A DNA stretch of 9,849 bases. Source: JANXYY01 sp035530875 (GTDB taxonomy: Bacteria; Actinomycetota; Actinomycetes; Nanopelagicales; Nanopelagicaceae). This document shows, piece by piece, positions 1 through 6,922 of this stretch. The stretch's first letter is position 1. Each line of letters opens with the position of its first letter. Both the position numbers and the translations under genes were made by a program. Location: the NCBI GenBank assembly GCA_035530875.1, contig DATKUB010000046.1:1-9849 (forward strand), given 5' to 3'. A model generated the notes under the pieces. The model was not told the DNA's origin and made no database searches. It saw only the letters and a program-made list of their open reading frames with translations.

Positions 1-113
1 ACGGTCTTCCCCCCACAACTGTGAGCCGAGTAGGCAGACAGAATAGATAAAGAAGAGTTTTCGGCAACAAACAAGAGTTATCATTCGACGAACGGCACGG
101 AGAGGTTCCAAGA
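1..113 (+). other. Region upstream of livH, no gene identified
   Basis: All three plus-strand frames meet a stop within the first 60 bases, and no convincing C-terminus of a substrate-binding protein can be recognised in the few codons available. The stretch is fairly A-rich around 41-75. A TATCAT hexamer at 79-84 fits a loose -10 pattern but has no recognisable -35 partner. It may be the linker between an upstream liv substrate-binding protein gene and livH, or a leader with a weak promoter. Confidence 0.4.
99..105 (+). promoter_or_regulatory. Ribosome binding site of livH
   Basis: GGAGAGG lies 8 bases before the GTG at 114. It supports this GTG over the in-frame ATG at 252, which has no comparable Shine-Dalgarno sequence and would remove the first hydrophobic segment. 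Confidence 0.7.
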
Positions 114-1178
114 GTGGCGACAACAACAGGTATCTCTAAGAGCAATAAGAGTCATGCTGTCTCGCGAACCGAGGCGAGGCACCGTCTCGTCGAGCGCAGC
201 GCGGCGGTAGTTTTTTCAGCAATCGCCATAGTCTGGCTCGGCGCAAACCTGATGAAATCCCCGACACAATTCTTTCAAGCGGCCATCGGCGGTCTAAGCA
301 ACGGTGCCCTTTACGCGCTAATAGCTCTTGGGTACACGCTGGTTTATGGGATTATTGAGTTGATCAATTTTGCCCATGGCGACCTATTCATGCTCGGTGG
401 GGTCTTCTCTGCCTATTTCATTTCAGTCTGGTTTGGTCAAGTCAAATCTTCACCCAAGGCGTGGTTGATCTTTCTTCTCTGCCTGTTGATGGTGATGACT
501 TTTACTGCCTCCATAAATGTCGCAATAGAGCGGTTTGCTTATCGACGACTCCGTCGTGCGCCAAAACTGGCTCCGCTGATTACCGCGGTGGGAATGTCAT
601 TTATCCTCCAATTCATCGGCCTAACTTGGAATGGATCAGGGCCAAAGAACTGGAACAGTGTTCTACCTGGCGGCTTCTTCCTGGTTGGCGGAGTAAAGAT
701 TTATTACGTCACTCTTATTCTTTTTGCTATCACTGCTCCGCTGCTGCTGCTGCTTACTTTCATCATTTCAAAAACCAGACAGGGCAAGGCAATGCGGGCC
801 ACGGCTCAGGATCAAGATGCCGCTCGCCTAATGGGCATTGATGTCAACCGTACAATTTCTCTCACTTTCGGCATTGGCGGCGCCCTAGCTGGCGCGGCTG
901 GCTTGCTATACGTAGAAATCATCGGAACTACGAGTTATAACCTGGGCTTTCAGTTGGGGCTCATCGCCTTCACGGCCGCTGTTCTTGGTGGCATTGGCAA
1001 TCTGACTGGTGCTGTTCTGGGCGCGATGCTGATTGGTCTTATTCAAGGGCTCAACGATGGGCTGCCGATTGGACTCGGCCAGCAATGGTCGCAGACGGTC
1101 GTCTTCTCGATCCTGATCATGCTCATGGTATTCAAACCTGAAGGCATTTTGGGTAAGCAAACGACAGAGAAGGTATGA
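114..1178 (+). CDS. livH: Branched-chain amino acid ABC transporter permease LivH
   Basis: One of two integral membrane subunits of a LivHMGF-type importer for branched-chain amino acids or related compounds. The 354-residue product is very hydrophobic, with about eight or nine membrane segments. The family hallmark lies at residues 61-96 (GLSNGALYALIALGYTLVYG, then INFAHGD and the start of the next helix). The cytoplasmic loop that contacts the ATPases lies at about 223-243 (RQGKAMRAT...ARLMGID), followed by a glycine-rich helix at 253-264. The GTG start is supported by GGAGAGG 8 bases upstream. The family core begins near residue 51, so the protein has an N-terminal extension of about 50 residues: a polar lysine/arginine-rich tail and an extra hydrophobic stretch at about 29-46. 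It is the first gene of the visible operon, and its TGA overlaps an ATG that could begin livM. Substrate specificity comes from a binding protein not seen here, so amides, urea or other amino acids remain possible. Confidence 0.93.
   Translation: MATTTGISKSNKSHAVSRTEARHRLVERSAAVVFSAIAIVWLGANLMKSPTQFFQAAIGGLSNGALYALIALGYTLVYGIIELINFAHGDLFMLGGVFSAYFISVWFGQVKSSPKAWLIFLLCLLMVMTFTASINVAIERFAYRRLRRAPKLAPLITAVGMSFILQFIGLTWNGSGPKNWNSVLPGGFFLVGGVKIYYVTLILFAITAPLLLLLTFIISKTRQGKAMRATAQDQDAARLMGIDVNRTISLTFGIGGALAGAAGLLYVEIIGTTSYNLGFQLGLIAFTAAVLGGIGNLTGAVLGAMLIGLIQGLNDGLPIGLGQQWSQTVVFSILIMLMVFKPEGILGKQTTEKV
1167..1173 (+). promoter_or_regulatory. Ribosome binding site of livM, deciding between two ATGs
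   Basis: GAGAAGG lies only 1 base from the ATG at 1175 but 7 bases from the ATG at 1181. Normal spacing therefore favours 1181. The 1175 ATG overlaps the livH stop in an ATGA arrangement and would add only Met-Thr. Confidence 0.6.
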
Positions 1179-1180
1179 CG

Positions 1181-2350
1181 ATGGCGAAGCGAAACAAGCG
1201 GGTCGTCAAGGAGCATTCGCAGAAGAAATGGGCAGTTGGATTTATTCTCGTGGCGGTGACCGTTTACGTGCTCTATGCGTTCGTGCTCCAGCGCCTGCCC
1301 TACGGATTCCAGGACTTCGTCAATACTTGGCTTCCACCAACATCCATGAACGAAGCGTTGGTCTGGGTGATCTGTGCCCTTGGCCTAAATATCGTGGTCG
1401 GATACGCAGGGCTACTCGATCTTGGTTATGTCGCCTTCTGGGCAATCGGCGGATACTCAGCTGGCTGGTTCATGTCTGGCTTCTTCCAGCAGGTCAACAT
1501 TCACTTTGGCGGAACTTCGGTCGTGCAGACGCGAGGCATCCATATTTCGTTCTGGGGAGTACTAATCCTTGGGTCGATTATTTGCGCATTCTTTGGAATT
1601 GTTATTGGTGCGCCAACTCTCCGGTTGAAGAGTGACTACCTCGCTCTGGTCACGCTGGGTTTTGGCGAGATCATTCCTCAAGTGTTCGTCAATGGACAGA
1701 ACATTGCTGGTTTCAATCTTTCAAATGGAACCAAGGGGATTACGCCTCTAGACAACATCAACCTTTTAGGAAAACAACTGGGGCCTTTCGACTTGAGCCA
1801 GAAATACATAATCTTTGTTTTTCTGGCGGCGGTCATGGTCTTCGTTTCGCTTCGACTCCGCGGTGGACGGCTCGGGCGTGCCTGGCTGGCGATTCGTGAA
1901 GACGAGTTGGCGGCCAGCATGATGGGTGTTCCTTTGATGAAGACGAAGTTGTCTGCTTATGCGGTTGGAGCGATGGCGGGCGGCATGGGCGGTGTTGCCT
2001 TTGCTACTCACGTAAATGGAGTCTTCGCAGACCGTTTCAATTTCTCCATTTCCATCATCTTGCTGGCCATGGTCGTTCTCGGTGGTATGGGCAATGTCTG
2101 GGGCGTGATCATTGGCGGGCTCGTGGTTGCCTGGGTCAACTCAACTGGATTGCCCGCCGGCGGGGATGCGCTCAACAGGGCCTTGGGAACGAATATCAAC
2201 TTCCCTTCCTACAACTTCCTTATTTTCGGATTGGTCCTTGTCTTGATGATGCTATTCAGACGCGAAGGTTTGATTCCAGAGAGTCGATTGAAAATGGTTC
2301 TCCATGAACATGACGACGATGTTGACGAGACTCTAAAGGTAGGTGGCTGA
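1181..2350 (+). CDS. livM: Branched-chain amino acid ABC transporter permease LivM
   Basis: The second membrane subunit, expected to pair with LivH and form the translocation path. The 389-residue product has a basic N-terminus, then about nine or ten hydrophobic segments. Family signatures are LGLNIVVGYAGLLDLGYVAF at about 67-86, GAPTLRLKSDYLALVTLGFG at about 143-162, and the ATPase-coupling loop with RAWLAIREDELAASMMG at about 233-249. The C-terminal tail is short and acidic (EHDDDVDE at about 376-383). The start at 1181 is chosen from Shine-Dalgarno spacing; starting at 1175 instead gives 391 residues and a 4-base overlap with livH. The stop falls one base before the chosen livG ATG, so translation is probably coupled along the operon. 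LivM proteins often have longer N-termini than LivH, and this one is normal in length. Confidence 0.93.
   Translation: MAKRNKRVVKEHSQKKWAVGFILVAVTVYVLYAFVLQRLPYGFQDFVNTWLPPTSMNEALVWVICALGLNIVVGYAGLLDLGYVAFWAIGGYSAGWFMSGFFQQVNIHFGGTSVVQTRGIHISFWGVLILGSIICAFFGIVIGAPTLRLKSDYLALVTLGFGEIIPQVFVNGQNIAGFNLSNGTKGITPLDNINLLGKQLGPFDLSQKYIIFVFLAAVMVFVSLRLRGGRLGRAWLAIREDELAASMMGVPLMKTKLSAYAVGAMAGGMGGVAFATHVNGVFADRFNFSISIILLAMVVLGGMGNVWGVIIGGLVVAWVNSTGLPAGGDALNRALGTNINFPSYNFLIFGLVLVLMMLFRREGLIPESRLKMVLHEHDDDVDETLKVGG
2341..2346 (+). promoter_or_regulatory. Ribosome binding site of livG
   Basis: AGGTGG lies 5 bases before the ATG at 2352, inside the end of livM. The alternative GTG at 2343 has only AAAGG at 2335-2339 with a 3-base spacer, which is tight. 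The choice of 2352 is therefore favoured but not certain. Confidence 0.45.
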
Positions 2351-2351
2351 G

Positions 2352-3155
2352 ATGTCTGGGTTGAACCCTGCGGACGTTGCGCTTTCTGCCGAGTCAATCT
2401 CCGTACAGTTTGGCGGCCTAGTCGCGGTCAATGAGGTTGATTTCACGATTCCTAAGAAGTCGGTGGTAAGCCTGATTGGGCCAAATGGTGCCGGCAAGAC
2501 CACATTTTTTAATGTGTTAACTGGCCTTTACAAGCCAACTAGCGGACGAGTGATGTTCGGGGAGAAAGAAATTACAGACCTTGCGCCGCATAAGATCGCC
2601 GCTCTGGGGGTTGCGCGCACGTTTCAAAACATCCGTCTGTTTGGTCTGATGACCGCCGAAGAGAACGTAATGGTGGCAATGCACTCCCACCTCAAGGCAG
2701 GAATTCTGTCCACCATCCTGCATACAAAGGCACAACAGCGCGAAGAGCGGGAATCACGCGAACGCGCCCGTGAGCTTCTTGAATTTGTTGGCATCGGAAA
2801 TTGGGCCGGTGAATATGCGAGGAACCTGTCTTACGGCGATCAGCGCCGTCTAGAGGTAGCCCGTGCGTTAGGGCTCAAGCCGGAAGTCCTTCTTCTTGAT
2901 GAACCGACTGCTGGGATGAATCCGCAGGAGTCTGCGACCTTCGTCGATTTTGTTCACCGGGTTCGTGATGCGCAAGATGTCGCGATTCTTTTGATTGAAC
3001 ACGATATGAGCGTGGTCATGAAAGTTTCGGAAAGAATCACGGTTTTAGATCGCGGCGAGAAGATTGCAGAAGGATCGCCTGCTGATATTAAGTCGAATCC
3101 GCGAGTCATAGAGGCTTACCTTGGAAAAGCGGCAGGCAAAGGAGCCCAATCGTGA
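2352..3155 (+). CDS. livG: Branched-chain amino acid ABC transporter ATP-binding protein LivG
   Basis: A cytoplasmic ATPase subunit that would form a heterodimer with LivF and drive import through LivHM. All nucleotide-binding motifs are intact in the 267-residue product: Walker A GPNGAGKTT at 43-51, Q-loop FQNIRLF with Q92, ABC signature LSYGDQRR at 159-166, Walker B LLLDEP at 180-185 with Glu184, and H-loop IEHDMS with His217. The roughly 25-residue charged insert at 120-142, before the signature region, is typical of LivG. The BCA-type C-terminal segment ends in VIEAYLGK at about 252-259. The start at ATG 2352 rests on Shine-Dalgarno spacing; GTG 2343 would add three residues and overlap livM by 8 bases. 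The gene overlaps livF by 4 bases (GTGA). Confidence 0.94.
   Translation: MSGLNPADVALSAESISVQFGGLVAVNEVDFTIPKKSVVSLIGPNGAGKTTFFNVLTGLYKPTSGRVMFGEKEITDLAPHKIAALGVARTFQNIRLFGLMTAEENVMVAMHSHLKAGILSTILHTKAQQREERESRERARELLEFVGIGNWAGEYARNLSYGDQRRLEVARALGLKPEVLLLDEPTAGMNPQESATFVDFVHRVRDAQDVAILLIEHDMSVVMKVSERITVLDRGEKIAEGSPADIKSNPRVIEAYLGKAAGKGAQS
3138..3144 (+). promoter_or_regulatory. Ribosome binding site of livF, supporting a GTG start
   Basis: AAAGGAG lies 7 bases before the GTG at 3152, which is good spacing. The in-frame ATG at 3161 would be 16 bases away, so the GTG that overlaps the livG stop is preferred. Confidence 0.7.
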
Positions 3156-3865
3156 GCGTCATGTTAGAGGTAACCGATCTCAATGTTGCCTATGGCAAGA
3201 TCCTGGCGGTCAAGGGGATATCGCTCACAGTAAACAAAGGCGAAATCGTAACCCTGATCGGTTCCAACGGGGCGGGAAAATCCACCACGCTGCGGACCAT
3301 ATCTGGACTTATCCACCCGAAATCTGGGGAGATTATTTTTAACGGCGAGAAGATTTCTGGGCGGCAGGGCCATGAAATCGTGGCCAAAGGCATCTGCCAG
3401 TCTCCCGAAGGCCGTCGAATTTTCCCCCGCATGACCGTGTCAGAAAATTTGGATTTGGGGGCGTTTCTTCGTAAAAATAAAGTCGAAATCGCCCAAGACC
3501 GTGAGAACGTACTAGAACTTTTCCCACGTCTTCGTGAGCGGTTATATCAGCAAGCTGGAACAATGAGCGGCGGCGAACAGCAGATGTTGGCTGTGGGGCG
3601 AGCAATGATGGGACGTCCCGAACTTCTCCTCCTGGACGAACCTTCAATGGGTCTTGCCCCGGTTCTGGTTGAGCTGATTTTTGAGACTATTGAAAAAATT
3701 AGAGACCAAGGCACAACGATTCTTCTAGTCGAGCAGAATGCTCTAGCAGCCCTGGATGTGGCGGATCGTGCCTATGTCCTTGAATCTGGCTTGATCAAGT
3801 TGAGTGGAGACGCCAAGGAACTTCTTGCCGATGATGAAGTGGTAAACGCCTACCTGGGTGGCTAG
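3152..3865 (+). CDS. livF: Branched-chain amino acid ABC transporter ATP-binding protein LivF
   Basis: The second ATPase of the importer. The 237-residue product matches the normal LivF length. Visible motifs are Walker A GSNGAGKST at 37-45, Q-loop CQSPEGRRIFPRMTV with Gln83, signature MSGGEQQ at 138-144, and Walker B LLLDEPSMGLAP at 159-170 with Glu163. The usual H-loop histidine is replaced by Gln195 in VEQNA. As I recall this is characteristic of LivF rather than a defect, since its partner LivG keeps the histidine. The C-terminus VVNAYLGG matches the family. It is the last gene of the liv operon; its TAG stop interlocks with the stop of the opposing thioesterase gene, leaving no intergenic space for a dedicated terminator. 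Confidence 0.94.
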   Translation: MSVMLEVTDLNVAYGKILAVKGISLTVNKGEIVTLIGSNGAGKSTTLRTISGLIHPKSGEIIFNGEKISGRQGHEIVAKGICQSPEGRRIFPRMTVSENLDLGAFLRKNKVEIAQDRENVLELFPRLRERLYQQAGTMSGGEQQMLAVGRAMMGRPELLLLDEPSMGLAPVLVELIFETIEKIRDQGTTILLVEQNALAALDVADRAYVLESGLIKLSGDAKELLADDEVVNAYLGG

Positions 3866-4296
3866 TTTTTCTGGTCTCTAATTAGGCAGGTGATCCGAGC
3901 CGTGCAGATCCGCTGTTCGGCCTCATCTGTTATAACCACTTCGTAAGTCACTACAGTTTTACCAACACTTATTGGCGTTCCAATTCCGGTCACCAGCCCA
4001 CTGTGAGCCGATCGATGGTGGGTGGCATTTATATCCAGGCCGACAACAATTTTGTTTTGGCCCGCGTGTAACGCCGCGCCATATGATCCCAATGTTTCTG
4101 CCAGCACAAGTGAGGCGCCGCCATGCAGGAGGCCGTGCGGTTGAGTATTGCCCGCCACCGGCATGGTCGCTACCACCTTTGCGCGGGTGGCGGAGACTAA
4201 CTTAATTCCAACTTTATCGCCGAGCGAATTTGGTCCAAGTCCGGCGAGAGCTTCCAGGAATAGCGCGTTTTCGTCCGTCTGATCGTTGGTAGTCAT
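3862..4296 (-). CDS. PaaI/MenI-like hotdog-fold acyl-CoA thioesterase
   Basis: A small cytoplasmic enzyme expected to hydrolyse an acyl- or aroyl-CoA thioester. The 144-residue product has the hotdog thioesterase signature HGLLHGGASLVLAETLGSYG at 54-73. By-eye comparison with E. coli YdiI/MenI places Gln52, His58 and Glu67 in the same spacing as the catalytic Gln48, His54 and Glu63 recalled for that enzyme. The following VGLDINATHHRSA segment also resembles it. Candidate roles are phenylacetate-type (PaaI), 1,4-dihydroxy-2-naphthoyl-CoA (MenI) or general CoA salvage; the sequence does not decide between them and no pathway genes are adjacent. It is convergent with livF (stops share a CTAG) and divergent from polA with only 23 bp between starts. 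There is no good Shine-Dalgarno sequence, but TAGGCT sits 6 bases before the ATG, compatible with a leaderless mRNA. Confidence 0.85.
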   Translation of the reverse strand: MTTNDQTDENALFLEALAGLGPNSLGDKVGIKLVSATRAKVVATMPVAGNTQPHGLLHGGASLVLAETLGSYGAALHAGQNKIVVGLDINATHHRSAHSGLVTGIGTPISVGKTVVTYEVVITDEAEQRICTARITCLIRDQKN

Positions 4297-4302
4297 GGCA
4301 TA

Positions 4303-4312
4303 AGCCTAGGAT
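4303..4312. promoter_or_regulatory. Candidate bidirectional promoter core (thioesterase / polA)
   Basis: The CCTAGG palindrome at 4305-4310 gives TAGGAT on the plus strand (4307-4312), 7 bases before the polA ATG. On the minus strand it gives TAGGCT (4308 down to 4303), 6 bases before the thioesterase ATG. Both fit the actinobacterial TANNNT -10 pattern at the distance expected for leaderless transcripts. Possible -35 elements are weak: TTGCGC on the minus strand (4330-4325, 16-bp spacer) and TTGGTA on the plus strand (4286-4291, 15-bp spacer). The same bases could instead act as a TAGGA Shine-Dalgarno for polA, with an 8-base spacer to ATG 4320. Confidence 0.4.
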
Positions 4313-4319
4313 CTTGGTC

Positions 4320-6911
4320 ATGGCGCGCAACCGACTATTGCTTCTCGATGGACACTCTCTTGCCTATCGAGCTTTCTATGCGCTCCCGGTCTCCTCTTTC
4401 GCTACGGCAGATGGACGACCGACGAATGCGGTTTATGGCTTCACTTCCATGCTCTTAAATCTGATCCGAGACGAGAAACCAACCCATCTGGCAGTCGCCT
4501 TTGACGTCTCGCGACAAACCTTTCGAACCGAGCGGTTCAGTGAGTACAAGGCGAACCGGGCCAGTTCCCCAGATGAGTTCAAGGGGCAAGTCGAACTTAT
4601 TAAAGAGGTGCTGATGGCCCTTAATATTCCCGCGCTTGAAGTTGCTGGGTTTGAAGCCGACGACATAATCGCCACCCTGGTTCACGAGGCTAAAGCGGGT
4701 GACTATGAAATCTTGATCTGCACTGGAGACCGGGATACCTTCCAATTGGTTGATCACACCACAACAGTTCTATACCCGAAAAAGGGCGTCAGCGAAATGG
4801 CTCGGATGACACCGACGGCAATCGAGGAGAAATATAGCCTGACTCCAGAGCAATACCCAGATTTCGCCGCACTGCGTGGAGATCCCAGCGACAATTTACC
4901 CGGCGTTCCTGGTGTAGGTGAGAAAACGGCCCAGAAATGGATAGTTCAGTATGGTTCTTTAAGCGAACTAGTCCAAAGAGCACCTGAATTGACTGGAAAA
5001 GTCGGAGACTCGTTTCGCAAAAATTTGGGACAAGTTCTGCTTAACCGCGAGCTGACGCAGTTGCGGGTCGATGTCCCACTTTCGTTGACGCCAGCACAGT
5101 TGGTACGACAAGAGGCGGAGGCAGCGACCGTCAACAAAGTGTTGGACTCCCTTGAGTTCCGTTCTCTTAAGAATCGAATTGCACCTTTGCTCGGCACAGA
5201 GATAATTGATCGTGTCCCGCTCGAGGTTGAACAGATCAAGAATTTAGGACCCTGGCTTTCTCGCCACGAAGGGCCGACTGCATTAGCGATCGATGGCATC
5301 GGAAACATCGCATTTGCGAGATCTAGCAAAAATGTTGGCTGGATGAAGGTGGATAGCGTTCGCGACTGGCTTCAGGATTCGACGGCCGAGAAGATTGCCC
5401 ATGATGCCAAGACCGTGATGCACTCTCTTGGACTCCAGATGGGCGGCTTGGTTGGCGATACTGCCGTAGAGGCATATCTGATCGCTCCTGGGGTTAGGGG
5501 AAATTCACTTCCCGAGTTGGTTGAGCGGTATTTGGGATATGAAATCTCTGACCGAACAAGTCCCGATTCGACTCAAATCATGTTGGAGCTGCCGACCGGT
5601 GAAGATTTATCTGGGCTGACCGAGAGTGCTGCTGCGATTTATGAACTTGACCAAGATTTAAAGGCGCGTCTTGCTGTGCAGGGAGGGAATGACCTGCTGC
5701 TAAAGGTTGAATTGCCGCTCATTTCGTTGCTAGCAAAGATGGAACTGTCAGGCATTGCGGTGGACCGGAAACTTCTCCAGAAATTGGTGGAAGGGTTTGA
5801 GCGAGATGGCAATGCAGCTATCCGGGCGGCGCATGAGGCGGTCGGTCACGAATTCAATTTGGCATCCCCTAAGCAATTGCAAGGCGTTCTTTTTGACGAA
5901 TTGAAGTTACCTAAGACCAAGAAGATTAAGAGTGGATACACGACCGATGCTGAGGCTTTGACTGAATTATTTGCTAAGACTGAGCATCCGGTTCTCGCGC
6001 AAATATTGCGTTTTCGCGACGTTACGAAATTACGTACCACGATCGAGGGTTTGCAACGCGCAATTGCTTCCGATGGCCGGATTCATACGACATTCCAACA
6101 AACAGTAGCTGCAACTGGTCGACTCTCTTCAACTGATCCCAACTTGCAAAATATCCCGGTCCGTAGCGAGGAGGGTCGGCGCATTCGCGAGTGTTTTATT
6201 GTTGGGGAGGGATTCTCCACACTTCTCACCGCCGATTACTCGCAGATCGAAATGCGGATCATGGCTCACTTGTCTGAAGATGAGGCGCTTCTTGAGGCAT
6301 TTCATGGGGGAGAGGATCTGCACACGACAGTTGCTGCGGAGGTGTTTGGTGTTGAGCCAACTGAAGTCGATGCTCGTATGCGCAGTCAAATCAAAGCGAT
6401 GTCATATGGCTTGGCTTACGGTCTTTCGTCCTATGGTCTCTCCGCCCAGCTGGGGATAGGCGATGCTGCTGCACGCGACCTCATGGACAGATATTTCGAA
6501 AGATTTGGAAAAGTTCGCGATTATCTTCGCCGAGTGGTGGAGGAAGCGCGCCGCACCGGTTATACGGAATCGCTGCTTGGTCGGCGCCGATATCTGCCCG
6601 ACTTAAACAGCGATAACCGACAACGGCGTGAAACAGCGGAGCGTATGGCACTAAATTCGCCTATCCAAGGCTCCGCGGCAGACATCGTAAAAGTGGCGAT
6701 GCTAAAAGTTGATGCAGAATTGAATTCAAGAGATTTGAAGTCTCGAATTCTTCTTCAAGTCCACGACGAACTTGTTCTCGAAGTGGCCGAAGGTGAACTT
6801 GAGAAGGTTCGATCCATCGTTGAAGACAAGATGGGTTCGGCCTACCCACTCAATGCGCCGCTTTCGGTGAATATTGGAATTGGTAGATCCTGGGATGATG
6901 CCGCACATTAA
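4320..6911 (+). CDS. polA: DNA polymerase I
   Basis: Repair and Okazaki-fragment polymerase, 863 residues. The 5'-nuclease domain covers about 1-290, with metal-binding acidic clusters at Asp10, Glu112/Asp114/Asp115, Asp137/Asp139 and Asp188/Asp191, followed by the helix-hairpin-helix GVPGVGEKTA. The middle domain (about 300-460) is a degenerate 3'-5' exonuclease: the Asp-x-Glu pair is reduced to Asp325-Gly-Ile, and the Asp of the second motif appears to be Val366. Proofreading is therefore not expected, as in mycobacterial PolA. The polymerase domain is intact: motif A DYSQIEMRI from Asp639, O-helix with Arg688, Lys692 and Tyr696, and motif C HDE at 815-817. The C-terminus SWDDAAH is typical. 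ATG 4320 is preferred to the TTG at 4314, which has almost no room for a ribosome site. The gene is divergent from the thioesterase and convergent with the MFS gene, 11 bp apart. Confidence 0.97.
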   Translation: MARNRLLLLDGHSLAYRAFYALPVSSFATADGRPTNAVYGFTSMLLNLIRDEKPTHLAVAFDVSRQTFRTERFSEYKANRASSPDEFKGQVELIKEVLMALNIPALEVAGFEADDIIATLVHEAKAGDYEILICTGDRDTFQLVDHTTTVLYPKKGVSEMARMTPTAIEEKYSLTPEQYPDFAALRGDPSDNLPGVPGVGEKTAQKWIVQYGSLSELVQRAPELTGKVGDSFRKNLGQVLLNRELTQLRVDVPLSLTPAQLVRQEAEAATVNKVLDSLEFRSLKNRIAPLLGTEIIDRVPLEVEQIKNLGPWLSRHEGPTALAIDGIGNIAFARSSKNVGWMKVDSVRDWLQDSTAEKIAHDAKTVMHSLGLQMGGLVGDTAVEAYLIAPGVRGNSLPELVERYLGYEISDRTSPDSTQIMLELPTGEDLSGLTESAAAIYELDQDLKARLAVQGGNDLLLKVELPLISLLAKMELSGIAVDRKLLQKLVEGFERDGNAAIRAAHEAVGHEFNLASPKQLQGVLFDELKLPKTKKIKSGYTTDAEALTELFAKTEHPVLAQILRFRDVTKLRTTIEGLQRAIASDGRIHTTFQQTVAATGRLSSTDPNLQNIPVRSEEGRRIRECFIVGEGFSTLLTADYSQIEMRIMAHLSEDEALLEAFHGGEDLHTTVAAEVFGVEPTEVDARMRSQIKAMSYGLAYGLSSYGLSAQLGIGDAAARDLMDRYFERFGKVRDYLRRVVEEARRTGYTESLLGRRRYLPDLNSDNRQRRETAERMALNSPIQGSAADIVKVAMLKVDAELNSRDLKSRILLQVHDELVLEVAEGELEKVRSIVEDKMGSAYPLNAPLSVNIGIGRSWDDAAH

Positions 6912-6922
6912 ATCTCTCGACG

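Noticed and set aside
58..84. Promoter for livH with TATCAT as -10
   Set aside because: No -35-like hexamer at suitable spacing in the available upstream sequence; mentioned only in the upstream-region entry.
461..841. 126-residue open frame in another frame of livH
   Set aside because: Fully inside livH, Cys/Arg/Ser-rich, with no family resemblance and no ribosome site support.
3840..3875. Intrinsic terminator after livF (GCC...GGC before a T-run)
   Set aside because: Only three base pairs can form with an allowable loop; not a credible terminator hairpin.
4314..4319. TTG at 4314 as the polA start
   Set aside because: It would add only two residues, has just 2 bases after the TAGGA site, and an ATG with better spacing follows at 4320.
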